DNA of 64,000 nucleotides. It comes from Alnus glutinosa. Its lineage: Eukaryota > Streptophyta > Magnoliopsida > Fagales > Betulaceae. The translations under genes and the position numbers were made by a program. Each line of letters starts with the position of its first letter. The first letter of the stretch is position 1. The stretch lies in the NCBI RefSeq assembly GCF_958979055.1, contig NC_084886.1, forward strand, positions 13,626,654 through 13,690,653, given 5' to 3'. The notes beneath the pieces were generated by a model. It had not been told where the DNA came from and made no database searches. It saw only the letters and a program-made list of their open reading frames with translations. Below are positions 1-12,960 of this stretch, one piece after another.

Positions 1-345
1 ATGTAAGTTTATTGAGATAACCCAAAAAACACTATTAGTTATGTCACAACAAATTTGCATGCCCAATCTATAACAGGCCTCATCAAGATCCTATATGTCA
101 AAATAAGAAGACGACATATGCTTAGTCTCAAGCAATAGCTCAATGTCATTTGTTGCAAGCGATATATCATCCACTTAGTACACAAAAATATATATTTGCT
201 TTCACTAATCCTTAAATATATGCATTGACCAACAACATTTTTCTTAAAACTACAAGAGGTGGCAATCTCATTAAACTTCTAAGTATCACTATCTCAAAGC
301 CTACTTAAGCCCATTAATGGACTTTTTTAAGCTTACAAATTATAA
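1..345 (-). mobile_element. Ty1/Copia reverse-transcriptase fossil (edge fragment)
   Basis: Read on the minus strand, this stretch resembles the later part of a Ty1/Copia reverse transcriptase, including the region around the conserved YVDD active site and the segment that follows it. The match is by eye to the general Copia pattern. It is a broken, old fossil with several breaks and continues past the left edge of the window. No LTR was identified for it here. Confidence 0.7.
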
Positions 346-744
346 CTATTTATTAATTTGTTCATTAACAGCGTGGGTTGAGTCTAGATTGTTAAATTTA
401 AAGTAAAATGTTCTGCCACTTCTTCATCAGCATAAAGGAGGCCGATTGGGGCGAATGTGAGGCGCATGGAGTGAAGGCAGTGGAAGGAGAGCCGCATATT
501 TGGTTTGCAAAACAAAGAAAAGAGAAAACCAATAAAGAAAATGAGAATAGAAGAGAGAGGTTGAGGGCAGGTGAAGAGGTGGGTGAGGACCCTCCTCAGG
601 CACTCACAAAAAAAAGGTGGAAATTAAACGACTCTCACTTGGAGAGAGTAAGAACTTTTATGAGGAGATAGGGAAGATCTTCTCTAGCTAAACACTTATA
701 TAGTGAGGGGGGATTACATAAAATATTTTATTCCAATTATGATG
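346..744. other. unassigned intergenic stretch
   Basis: An 87-codon open frame (408-671, +) is rich in Lys, Arg and Glu, but I recognise no domain, and nothing suggests splicing or a promoter. I see no other feature here. Confidence 0.4.
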
Positions 745-937
745 GATTAGGATTCTCTCAAATTATTTGTCTAAATTCAGGCAGGTAATTGTGAGATACT
801 ACTTATGACTTATGAGACTCACCTGATCAGATAAGTGGTTGGACAACCTAATTTTTATTTGGTCAGGCAGGTTTCATAAGTAGTATATCACAAATTCTCT
901 CAAATTCAGACAAATAATTTGAGAAGATACTAATTCA
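745..937. repeat. MITE family A, copy 1 (inverted-repeat element)
   Basis: About 190 bp with terminal inverted repeats. The left arm reads toward CAAATTATTTGTCTAAATTC and the right arm carries its complement near 900-937. The inner arms also pair (ACTACTTATGA / TCATAAGTAGT). The same arms recur at 55206-55367, so this is a dispersed non-autonomous DNA element. Superfamily not determined. Confidence 0.65.
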
Positions 938-1275
938 ATTATTATTCACTTTATTAGTGAATATTTTTTTAACTTTCTTTTTAATATGATTGGACATTCC
1001 TTAAAAGTGATGTAGCATGCATGGATCGAGGCCGGATGTGAACTTGTGTTGCCTTCGTCAAGAAATTGTCTTTTGGTCTGTTCTTAAATGATTCCCTTGG
1101 TTTTCAATTTTATTAATAATTTTTTTTTTTCCATTTTTCAAAATTTCCATAAACTCAGTGAAATTCCAATTATCTTCCGAAATTAAAAATATATATATAT
1201 ATTGAAAAAAGAAAAAAAAAAATTAAATAAACAAGTTGGAGCTATGTTATCCCCTTCCTTTGTGAAATCGCCTAT
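938..1275. other. AT-rich intergenic DNA
   Basis: Low-complexity A/T runs and a short (AT)n tract near 1190-1202. I see no gene or repeat boundary. Confidence 0.4.
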
Positions 1276-1862
1276 ACATATGACTGTAATCAAGCCGAAT
1301 CGAGTTGGGTATTGAATGTTCAAGCTTAAGTCGTTCAATTTTTTTTTTTTTTTTAATACAAGTCGAGCACAAGCTTATTATTGAGTTAGATAATTTGTTC
1401 AAGATCTATTCATTTATTTTTTGAACAAGTTCGAATTTATTCACGGACTATTCAATTAACTTATTCATTCTATATATAAAGTAATTGTCTTTTTTTTTTT
1501 TTTTTTTGTAAATTCATACTAATTATTAGTTTTTTAATTATTGTTAAGATTTATTATTGACTACTTATAAAAATTAACTCAAATCTTAAGCAATCTAATA
1601 TTAACTTTATATATATATATATATATTCATTACATAGACACATACACAAAAATTCAGTAATATACACACAAATACACATATATTTATATCCACACTTACA
1701 ATCACAATAATTCAAGTTATATTTATTACATTACAAAGAAATTTATTTTTTATTTTTGTAAATTCTTAATATGTTCACATTACAAAGTTAAAAAATTATC
1801 CTATTAAAATAATAAAAATAAAGTTATATGAGTCGAGCATATATGAGTTCGACTTGTTTAGC
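1276..1862. repeat. dispersed CGAGT/TTCAAGCTT-rich repeat, copy 1
   Basis: The stretch begins with a GTAATCAAGCCGAATCGAG block and ends with a GAGTCGAGCATAT block. In between are degenerate CGAG, AAGCTT and TTCAAG words and AT-rich filler. Related blocks occur at 5575-6065 and 19565-19770. It looks like an old foldback or other non-autonomous element; I could not fix ends or target duplications. Confidence 0.4.
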
Positions 1863-1867
1863 AAACA

Positions 1868-2440
1868 AATACGGGCCCACCACAGAAGATTGGGCCTAGC
1901 CAGTCTACCCGCTTAAATGAATTTGGTCAATTGGTCCCATGAGTTTGGAATTTAGAAAACCCCTATCAAAAGGTAAGTAGGCTTGAAAGTCCAACTAAGG
2001 CCCACTCCTAATCCAAGAAGAAGGTTCGCTAGCCGAGTCTAATGTAGGGCTAAACCCACTTCCTGTCAAAGAGCGAGAAGCTACGAAAATTCGAGATACT
2101 TGGCCATGATCCACAAAGAGGCCTCCAATCCGGTCGTGGGTGTACATGTTTCAAATTAAAAGAAGACTTGCACTCCGGGACGTGCAATACCCCATGCTTC
2201 GAAGACTACAATCAGAGAGACGTTCTCCCCCCTTTTAAGGGGTTAACCGTCTCAGCACTTCAGTATAAATACAGGCTAACCTCCAAGTATCCTCTAGCTG
2301 AAAAATTGTTATTGAAGCACTGTTATTATTATACCAAAAAACTGACTTAAGCATCGAAGTGGGAGCGGCTGACACCCCAACAAATACTTTTATTGCTTTT
2401 TTAATTTTGCAGAAGGATCATTACCCATTTCTAAAGCTTA
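1868..2440 (+). mobile_element. LTR-like retrotransposon fossil (Gypsy-type LTR, tentative)
   Basis: A GC-richer block with a TATAAATA promoter-like word near 2265 is followed by CTGACTTAAGCATCG at 2342-2356. The same 15-mer, in a similar setting, is at 40731-40745 inside CIP7 intron 2. This arrangement is typical of an LTR U3-R-U5. No second LTR or coding part lies next to it, so it is a solo or partial fossil. Ends are approximate. Confidence 0.45.
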
Positions 2441-2619
2441 TGTCACCAAACCAAAAACTGTTTTAACAGACTCTATTCATTCACAAACCTACAGCTCACC
2501 CCCTATGTATGGTTTTAGATCAACCATCTTTATAAAACTAAATTTGTGATTGGTATTTTTTTCTTCGGGTAGCTGGTGTTGAAGCTCTTATGGCCGAAAC
2601 CCAACCAATAACCCAAACC

Positions 2620-2800
2620 CGTAAGCCCAGTTTGTAGCTCTACTCAATTATATATACTTAGGCCCAAGCCTAACTCTGTTAAACCAGACCCGGCTCTTTG
2701 AGCGAATAAACGCGAAATCAAAAAAAAAAAAAGAACCCTAAATCGGACGGTCCAAAAACTGCTATAAAAATACCTTTAAAACAAAAACCCTAATCCCCAA
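2620..2800 (+). promoter_or_regulatory. RPL14 promoter: site II and telo-box motifs, TATA-like word
   Basis: AGCCCA (2624-2629) and GGCCCA (2661-2666) are reverse-orientation site II (TGGGCY) cores. AACCCTAAA at 2734-2742 and AAACCCTAA at 2785-2793 are telo boxes. TATAAAAA lies at 2763-2770. Site II plus telo boxes is the established signature of plant ribosomal-protein promoters and ties expression to cell growth. A CT-rich leader (about 2830-2880) precedes the ATG. The transcription start is inferred to be near 2790-2800. Confidence 0.75.
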
Positions 2801-2881
2801 CCGGCATTCATTTCCTCGCCTTGACGATACGCCTCTCTCTCTTTCTCTCTCGCACTCACACACACACCTCACGAACCCAAA

Positions 2882-4537
<1,656 letters not shown>

Positions 4538-5570
4538 GCTTAATTTTACATGGATTTCCCAATTTTGTTATGAATTTTCTGCAGTTGTATTTTTGGATTG
4601 TTGGCCTGTCTTTCAATGAATTCACAGTTTCAGAGCAGCTTGAGTTTTTAAATATTGCTGACCAGACTTTATTAATAGTCAGTTTTATTGGTAGACCTTT
4701 TATTTTATCATGGTGTTCATGTTACTCCAATCTTTTAATCTTAATTTGGGTGTTGGGATGCTCGAATACTGTTCTATATTGGGGCCCATGATTTGTTCAA
4801 GTGAAATAGTATGGTTATCAGCATATACTGTGTGATAGGAAGTTTGTTGAATTGTATTTTTACATCACATTACATGTTTTGATGAAATTAAAGCTAGGAA
4901 GATGGGTCTGGTGAATCATTATCTTAAGAACTGTGCACGAGCTCAACCAGCTATCAATCTGTTTATTTGCCATCTTTTTCTTTCTTTCTTTCTTTCTTTC
5001 TTTTTGTCGCATTAATTGTTCATCGGCCAATAGCAGCAGTCTTTTGCGTCTTCATTTGTGTTATGATGAAGCTGAGAACTTGTGCTCAACATCCTTCAAC
5101 TTGTGTCATTTGTTATTCTTAGGCCTAGCTTTGGCCCGTACGTGTCATCCTATTCGGTAGCTTATACAATTCTACTTTTGACGCGCCATGCTTGAAATCT
5201 TCATTTCTTAATTTCCTGTTTCCACCTACGTCAATCTTTGAACGACTCTAGTTTTCGGTTTCTTTGCTTGGAGATCTAAATAAAGTAGTTCTTACATTTT
5301 TTATTCAAGACAATTAAAATTATTTTGCAAACCCCGTCTTTATTTTATTTTCAATATTATTCATATTTATTCTCATATTCAGATTCTTTTTATTTCTCTT
5401 TTTTTTTTTTCCTTCCGAAACAACGATTTCCCATGCTTCACCCAGGTGGAGAGCTAGCTTAACTTAACATCTATTAGCCTATTATGTTTGTTGAATAAGC
5501 CTGTCTCTCTTGGTGTTTACACGAGATGTACAAGAATGAAATAACTATATCGTTTTCTCTTATCTTTGAA
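4538..5570. other. RPL14 3' flank and spacer
   Basis: The 3' UTR probably lies in the first few hundred bases; I could not fix the poly(A) site. A (TTTC)n microsatellite lies at about 4979-5004. Open frames here (for example 4438-4791 and 4933-5160) run through the last exon or spacer and show no recognisable protein. Confidence 0.45.
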
Positions 5571-5574
5571 TAAG

Positions 5575-6065
5575 CAAATTAAGCTCAATTGGGACCTACC
5601 GTATAACCCATACATTCGGCTTAGCTTGAGTTAGCTTGGCTCAGGATCGATTCAAAGCTTGAACAAATTTTCAGGCTCGTTTGTTAAATGAGTTGAACTC
5701 GGATTAACTGGTACAATTTTTTAATATTTTCGCCTTTGTAACGAAAACCAATAATTATGAGTCTTTATATAGATATGCATATATGAGTGGCTTTGCATGT
5801 ATAATGAATGTATATGCGTACCATATGACAAACATATAGACTCAATATTATATTGTTTAATTAACTTAAATAACCGTTCCAAAAAAAAAAAAAATTACGT
5901 AATAAAATGTAAACAATAATAAAAAGAAATAATATTAAATAATCATAACATTTACTTTACATCTGTAATGAATAAATTAATTAAGTAGATCGTGAACAAA
6001 CTCGAGTTCAAATGAATAAAGTTTGAACAAATTATAAATTAAACGAATCGAACTTAAACATTTAC
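5575..6065. repeat. dispersed CGAGT/TTCAAGCTT-rich repeat, copy 2
   Basis: It has the same vocabulary as 1276-1862 (GGCTTAGCTTGAG, GATTCAAAGCTTGAAC, then AACTCGAGTTCAAATGAA at the right end), with AT-rich filler between. Old and diverged; ends approximate. It lies between the convergent RPL14 and RRM-protein genes. Confidence 0.4.
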
Positions 6066-6359
6066 CCAAATTTTTGACCGTGTTCTTTTCCCTTTTTCCT
6101 GCCTTCGTCCAACTTGGACCCTTTCTCTCTCAAGACAAGGGGACGTATGCCAAAATCAGTTGATCTCTCAATTGCCATAGTCGTTCCAATACAATACTTT
6201 GTGCACCTTTACAAACATGATTTGCTAAAGCAACTATGAGGGGTCAGAGTTAATCTGCTATATCTAAATCTCAATTAGCGAGGAAAAATTCTAATGAAGA
6301 GGAATTTTTGTCCCCGCAAAATTGATAGCCAACCTTTACTATATCAAAATTTGCAACGA

Positions 6360-9300
6360 TTAATCAGTCAGTCCACCATAATATCTGGCTGTAAGATTAG
6401 TGACTTCAATCATATCTATAGGACCTCCAAGGTTAAGCAGTAAACTGCGAATAGTAGCAATGACATGTTTTCTTTCCTCTGGCTGACTCCACAGGACCTG
6501 GAGGACTTCCGGTGGAAATACAGGAGCAGGCTGAGCAACCCATCGGTGGTCATCTACTACCATTCCATTCAAACTAGCATAAGATAAAAAAAAAATCATG
6601 ATAAGAACATTTTGATGACAGCGTTCATAAGGATTTATTGAAAGTTTCGCCAAAATTACCAATTGAGAATGCGTAACATGTTAGGCCATTCACAGAGCTT
6701 GAAGTGCACATCAACAATGTCCTTACGTCTCCTTAATATATTCTTGACCTCCCCATAAGGATTGCATATGGTCCTGATCGTCGGTTCTCTGCTGTTGATG
6801 TTCGAAATGCGTACTACTGTCGTCCTTGGTGCATCAATTCTAAAGATCAATAGCTGCCTCCCTGACACTTGTATGGAATGTTCTGCAATTGCTCTCTCTT
6901 TGGCATCTTCTGTCTGCAAAGAGGCACTTAAAGCATATAAAGATCTTGACATGCAACCCCAAGGAATAGTTTAATCGGCTAAGGACTACGCCTCATAAAG
7001 TAGAGGTCACTAGTTTGAATCTCCCATTTCCCCTTTCCTTGGAGTATTACATATAAATAAATAAATAATTAAAAAAAAGAAGAAAAAAAAAAAAGATCTT
7101 GACATGCATGAGAAGACAACTTCGGATTGTGGTTGTGTTGGAAGGAAATTCTACTGGAGCAGAATTCTGGATTTAATGGCGCCTCTAGAAGCTATGATGG
7201 CCAAAACAGAGGTCTTTCCCACAAACTTAAAGATGAAGGTACGTAGTCAGGATTAAGCTGGAAAAATAAAATACACACACAAATGTTGTGTTTGAGGTGT
7301 GTGTGTGTATATATAAACCAATGAAAAAAAAAAAGAAGAACAAATAGGTGAAGCTATGGATCCAATTTGCACCTTCCAACTCTGACTCTCAGGCTACATA
7401 AATATATTGTTTAGCTTCAAAATTGGTTAGGGGTAGAGTGGTAGCCAACCTATAGACTGGGATTTGTACGCTATTCAGGTCAGCATTCTTCATCTAACTA
7501 TTAGGCCATATTTAGCTACAACAGCCAAAAAAAACGTTTATCAAACACATTCATGAGAAAATATCAGTATAGTTCAGATTTATGTAAGCATTATACAAAA
7601 AATTAGATAATAATGTTGTTTTAATTTGACCATTGTTTATGTTCCTAACTTTCCTTCAAGGAATATGGTAGATTTGATTTGTTTTTTAGATTGTAATAGC
7701 AGCTAGTTCTTTGGTTTTCTTACTTCTCTTGTATACTCTTCATGTAAGAGGAATTTTTTATTTTTTATTTTTATTTTTATATATAAAATTATTATTATTC
7801 ATAAAAAAAATGTTGTTTTAAGTGGAAGCCAATGCCAACCACACCCTAAGTTATAGAATCTAAGAACACACTTTCTAATTTATGACATATTTAGACCAGC
7901 AGCAAAAGTGACAGAAGCCTAACCTCAAATTCTACGTAAGCAACAGAACTTGAGGAACCCAAGGAAAAGTTGGATATGCCACTTTTGCAGAAAGCGAGAG
8001 CTTCTTGCAGCTGACATGAGCTAATATTATGAGCCAATTGTTTAATTGTCGCTGTTCTGGTGGGATTCTTAACTAATCCAGCAGGAACATCGGGATCACC
8101 AATTAGCTCAGGAATGGGAATTCTTTTTTTTGATGAGTAAATAAATGATGTAATAGAAGTTGATTCCACAATCACATCTGCATTATGTATCATCAGATCA
8201 GTTTTCTTGAGAGCTTTCTGCAATGCTTTCCTTGTCTGCAACAAAACCAGATGGTAGTTTAGATAATTATATTAAAATGAATGCTTATATAATTTAATGC
8301 ACATTTTCTCCCGATCACAAACTTATGGCATGTTTGGTTGACAGATGGACCAGGTACAAGCTTGTCAATTACCATCTATAGGATGGAACAACAAACCTTC
8401 TCCTTCATGAATTATCTTTTCGCACTATGAACATGAATAGGATGGCCCCTAACTGAGAAATCGAAAAAGCAGAAAGGCTTCGAAGTATGATGCTTAGTAA
8501 TTAGCACTAACCGTAAAATGCACGTAGGCATCTATGAAGATGCTCCCTTTAACAGAGGGAAGTTTTTGTATCTTCACAATGGACCCACAATCCTTAAATG
8601 CAGACATAATATAAGTGTTATCCAGTTTCGTCAACAAAAATCTAACCAATACTTTGTTCTCTATGGATCTTTCTTTTGTTGAGTCTGTAGCTGGGATGTT
8701 ATCTAGGTCTTCTGTGTTGGCTAGAATAGGAACCTGTGGAATTGGATTTGATGCTGTGTCATTAGAGGCTGCAAAATCCACACTGCTATCCTGCTCATCC
8801 TCACACAACTCACTATGTGTCGTGAAGGGAATATCCATACTTGGCACTTCAGCCTCATTCAACTTTTTACTTTCCTTGCCCATAACATGGCTTTTCAACA
8901 AAGCTAGTCTACTTTTAGCATTGCAATCTTGCAGATTAACCCCAGGCTCTGTTCTTTTAACTAAGCCTCTATCTCGGACTTGCTTAGTATTATTGCAGAT
9001 AGAACTGTCATGAGATTTAACAGCTGATCGTTCTCTAGGCAGCTCCTTGATGCAGTCAATTAGACCTTTAATATCAAAACCTGTTGGTCCATCTTTGCAT
9101 AATGTTTCATCTGAATATTCTGAAAATGCATTGGGTGTTAAAGAATTGCTCTGTTTACAAGGCATTTCTCCTGCTGATTGGCCGTTCATCATCTTTATAA
9201 ACAAGTGTGATAAGCATCTGTCCTCTGGGACACCATTAGATGTAGCAACTTCACCCAAATCAGAGTTAACATCTGGTATTCGAACAAAAGTGGCAGCTTT

Positions 9301-10191
9301 CTTGTCATGCTGATGACTTCTATCTCCAAAAGTTACTCCATCTGCACCATTTGTTTGCAATGTTCTAGATGCTTCACCTGGTAACCGATGGGAGGAAGTT
9401 AGGTACTCAGCCTCTGTGTTTTGAATTTTGTCCCCAACCATGCCGGATAGTCCATCAAGCAGCCTGCGCCCATTTTCAAGCTCAGCTTCCGCTTGATCCT
9501 CTGAAGAGTTTTGCCTCATTTTATTGGAAGATGCACTTGCAAAATATTTTTGCTTATAAACTTGAGAATCTGTAAATGCTTCTGGTGATTGAACTGCACT
9601 TCCTGTCTTACTGAATTTAAAATTATTTGGACTAATATGCACCTTACTAACCTCAGGAGCTGTCAGTTTCACCAAATCTTCACAAGCAATTTCACCCTCC
9701 ATATGTGATAGCCCACTTGTCGGAATTTTTTTCTCAGTACTGAGAGAATATATTATGGCTCCTGATGATCTAACTATACTTTCAGGGTCCCCAAGCTCAG
9801 TTCTTGTTGGCCAACTACTTGTATTGTTAGGCTCAGAAGCTGTTGCATCAGCCACATCCCTGAAAGAGCTTTCTCCAATGAAATGGGATTCTACACTTGT
9901 TGAAATACTCCCCTTGCTACTGTTAGAATCTACTATAGTTTCAGATGTCTGAAGTTTACTTTCGGGCTCACCAAATTCAGTATTATGTAGACTGTTCTGT
10001 GGTCTGGTAGCCTCACATGCCGGCCTATCAGCGGCAGAATCTGATGTTTCGCTGGTGATTTGATTCTGCAGCATCTTTACCCCTAAGTTAGTAAAAATGC
10101 CTTTCATAGCTTTCCATGATGCCCCAACTTTGTTTCTAAGTTGTGCTGCTTTTGGTAAGAGCCCTGGATGCATTTCCATATTTCTGTACAT
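6360..10191 (-). CDS. plant protein with two RRM-like domains, 4 exons, 819 aa
   Basis: I do not recognise a named gene. Minus-strand exons: 8512-10191, 7924-8235, 6660-6913, 6360-6573. All junctions are GT-AG and the joined frame is 2460 nt. Residues 1-505 are Ser/Thr/Glu-rich and probably disordered. About 511-586 is an RRM-like fold spanning the exon 1/2 junction (KVLVRFLLTKLD, then the RNP1-like AYVHFTTRKALQKAL). About 690-748 is a second RRM-like unit (TTVVRISNIN, GEVKNILRRRKDIVDVHF). A conserved-looking tail (PPEVLQVLWSQPEERKHVI) ends the protein. RNA binding is inferred. A TGTACAG just upstream of the second in-frame Met (MEMHPGLL) could be a splice acceptor, so the true start may lie in that exon or an upstream exon I could not find. 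A SINE sits in intron 2, close to the exon 3 acceptor. Confidence 0.8.
6956..7091 (+). mobile_element. tRNA-derived SINE, family 1, copy a
   Basis: Box A-like TAGTTTAATCGGCTAAGG and box B-like AGTTTGAATC are about 30 bp apart; the tail is A-rich and ends in an A run. It is flanked by a perfect 17-bp target duplication, AAAGATCTTGACATGCA, at 6939-6955 and 7092-7108. Related copies are at 44547-44654 and 52142-52246. It lies in intron 2 of the RRM-protein gene, antisense to it, about 25 bp from the exon 3 acceptor once the duplication is counted. The clean duplication suggests a fairly recent insertion. Confidence 0.88.
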
Positions 10192-11220
10192 TTAAGGATT
10201 TCAAGAGAAAGACTTTAAATAACACAATTGTTGGTAGAGATAAGAACGCACAAACACATCAAACATGCAGCCAAATGAAGCCCTTTGCCTCCCCAAACCA
10301 CCCAAGATCCAAGCTCACACTGATGCAATCAAATAATAAAAATGAACAAAATAAAAGGGATATGGGCTACTTCGAGAGAGCCGTGATCTCCAATGGCTAC
10401 TTCGAGAGAGCCTTGATCTCCAAAACAACCACAAAGGTCTAGGTTTTCATAATATTCAACATGTTTATTCATTGAGTAGGATTACACTTAAATAGATGAC
10501 GGCTAGGTCATAAGACTTAACCATTAGGTCTAGCTGTCATAACACATTGCAGGAAAATAAACTAAGAATGGAAAATATATTCCTTATTTAGCTAAAACAC
10601 TTAAGGAAATAATATATGGAGATTATACTCCTTATTCTCTGCTGTCTTGGGGGTTCGGTACTGCCACGTGTGCTGCCACGTAAGCCCTAAAATTCTGAAC
10701 GTATCACACACATAAACAAGTGGCATACATGATGTGTATATCAACTTCTGTTCTCTAAAGCAATTTATTATAAAGAAAAGCAAATAGAAAGAGGTATGTA
10801 GCTATTTCTTTTTCAAGCTTAAAAAGACAGGGATTGTCACAGAAGAAAGAGAGTCTCAAAGAGATATATAGGATAGATGGGTCAGTTAGGGACAAAGTAC
10901 TCTATTGCATGTTGGTTTCGTTCAAGTTATCTTCAAGAACTCTCTCCCAAACAAATGAAAACACATCAATTAAATTAATTATGTTTCCTGTTACAGCAGT
11001 AACAATTTTGCACGACCATCAGTGGGATTTCATATTAAAACAGTACAGAAACATAAATATGCGGCCACATGCACACTAAATAAAGACACCAGCTTAAGTA
11101 AACTGATTTAAGCAACGGAACTAGCTGCTGGAAATTTCAAAAAATATTAGGTATATTACAATTCATCTTTCAACAGTTCGCAATATTAGGTAATGCCACT
11201 TGTCACTGGTTGATTGTTTA
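10192..11220. other. 5' flank of the RRM gene with LTR-like remnant
   Basis: A 30-bp unit is tandemly repeated twice at about 10365-10430 (GGCTACTTCGAGAGAGCC). From about 10440 to 10700 the sequence has the feel of an old LTR in antisense (AAATATATTCCTTATTT words, then a GGGGGTTCGG block), but I found no ends. A promoter for the RRM gene could lie here or farther up. Confidence 0.3.
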
Positions 11221-11221
11221 A

Positions 11222-11409
11222 CTGGGAATCACAGGGTCGCAAGTTGTAACCAACATACTTGGCAGGGCCTCCATAAAGCAGCAACTATAGTCATGCAAAG
11301 ACGGGTGCACAAAATGGTTAATCGACCACTCCAGCCAAAAGCTCCTAGTATATTTGAACCCTGAACCCGCATCACTTGCCAACTTGAGCAAGGGGTCCTG
11401 CCACCTTTA
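11222..11409 (-). mobile_element. SINE-like element, family 2 (tentative)
   Basis: On the minus strand a box A-like TTGCTCAAGTTGGCAAGTG is followed about 15 bp later by the box B-like GGGTTCAAATA, then about 130 bp of unique body. This is the layout of a tRNA-derived SINE head plus body. I see no clear poly(A) tail or target duplication, so the ends are approximate. It is a different family from the three SINEs at 6956, 44547 and 52142. Confidence 0.45.
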
Positions 11410-12339
11410 GGCATGACTGAGATTTGGATTGTCTCATGGAGTTTGTTTTTTCATGACACTAATAAAGCAAAGAATAGTGTAGCGGACCAGATAGAAACTC
11501 AAATATAATAGCAGAAATCCATGGAGGCGATGTAGTATTTGTCAATTCACATGCATAAAGTTTTTGTAAGCTAGGATAGACAAAGATATCTCATGCTCCA
11601 TTTCCTTCAGTCTCACACGATAGCAATGAACTGAAATTGTCTGTATCATGTGTTCCTTTACAACAATAAAAAACCCCATGTTTCTTCCCTGTTTGCAATG
11701 GTCATAATATTGCACGCTATGAAGCACAGGCATGGGCAGATAGAAACAAAACAACATAGACATCAGAAATGGCAAAATTCTAACTAAGAGTGTAAGACAC
11801 ACATGGCAGGGACAGGGGAATAAATAACTATATATTTTATGACATATACTTCTTCCTTAAAAATTCTATACCATTTTAATCACTAGAAGAATCCCTGTTT
11901 TAAAGAAGGCGTTTATTTGTTTCAAAGAACCCCTATATTGTAAAAGTACACACATGAAGTGACAAATCTGTGTTTGATGTGTCTGTGTCTGGGCCAGGTC
12001 CAGGTGTTTTCAAGCCATATCCGATCCATGTCTACCCAAAATTAATAACTTCTATTTGGATGCGTAAGAATACATATCTGAGACATGTCAGGTGCATATA
12101 GTGTCCGACCATTTCAGACACTTGCAGATTCCACCCTGCAGCATGTCCATGTTTCATAGACTCCATATCCTGTTGAAATCCCCCCAAAGTGGTACATGGA
12201 TGAATAAAAGATCTAGTGTTATCACCAAAAATTAAAAAGGGAACACCAGTGAATTGAAACAAATTGTTGCCTAGCAGGAAAAACAAAACGAAGCAAATTG
12301 TTATAATTTTACCTTGATATACCAAATATGTTTTTCTTA

Positions 12340-12388
<49 letters not shown>

Positions 12389-12589
12389 TTGGGAAAAAAG
12401 CCAGGGGGTACCAACCATGTATGTAAGAGGTTTACAAGAGAGGATAGTGAGGACAAAACTAGGCAAGAAAGAAAGAAGGAAAAAGACAATGAGAATAAGC
12501 ATGTAAAGAATCCATAGAATCTAGGAAGTCATCCATCACATGAGACATGATTCCATCATCGAAGCACAGAATGTGCGTAAAAGATAGCT
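11410..12589. other. intergenic DNA with (TA)n tract
   Basis: A perfect (AT)n microsatellite lies at about 12341-12380, followed by a T run. The 156-codon frame across it (12032-12502, -) is built partly from the microsatellite and is not credible as a gene. Nothing else is recognised. Confidence 0.4.
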
Positions 12590-12960
12590 CTTTATATTTC
12601 CGATTTAGGATTCAGTTGAGTCAAAAGTACAGTTATTATGCCATAACAAATATAAAGGGACAACTCTTGAAAACTACGTGTATTCTCTTCAAGAAAAATC
12701 CAACCAGATTGCAAGTTCCACAGGAAAAATGTTCTAGATAGAACATCAATTTGCTCCAAAAAGAACAAAAATAGAACACCAAAGCCCCAAGCAACTTCGA
12801 AATGCGCAAATATGTGATTTAAATATTGCATCAGTTTTACACAAAACACACACATCCATAACATAATGCCAATGCACACAAGGTTGTCAATAGTTAATAT
12901 CTTTTGCAACATTGTTATCCAGACAGAAGAAAATACTTCAGGAGGAACTAGCGGCTGCAA
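12590..12960 (-). mobile_element. L1-type LINE fragment (zf-RVT region)
   Basis: The minus-strand translation contains KILTIDNLVCIGIMLWMCVF and, farther on, HIFAHFEVAWGFGVLF. This is the pattern of the zinc-binding region (zf-RVT) that follows reverse transcriptase in plant L1 LINEs: 'GKILTIDNL' then paired Cys and 'HLLLHC..AW'. Several expected Cys/His are changed and both sides are missing, so it is an old fragment. Flanking sequence up to about 13090 may belong to it in other frames. Confidence 0.65.

Noticed and set aside
408-671. 87-codon open frame as a gene
   Set aside because: Low-complexity Lys/Glu/Arg composition, no promoter or homology signal.
2734-2793. interstitial telomere repeat
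   Set aside because: Only two isolated AACCCTAA words; they are telo-box promoter motifs of the RPL14 gene.
8615-9952. plus-strand frames opposite the RRM-protein exon
   Set aside because: Shadows of the 560-codon minus-strand coding exon.
12032-12502. 156-codon minus-strand frame
   Set aside because: Runs through a (TA)n microsatellite giving Tyr/Ile repeats; no domain.
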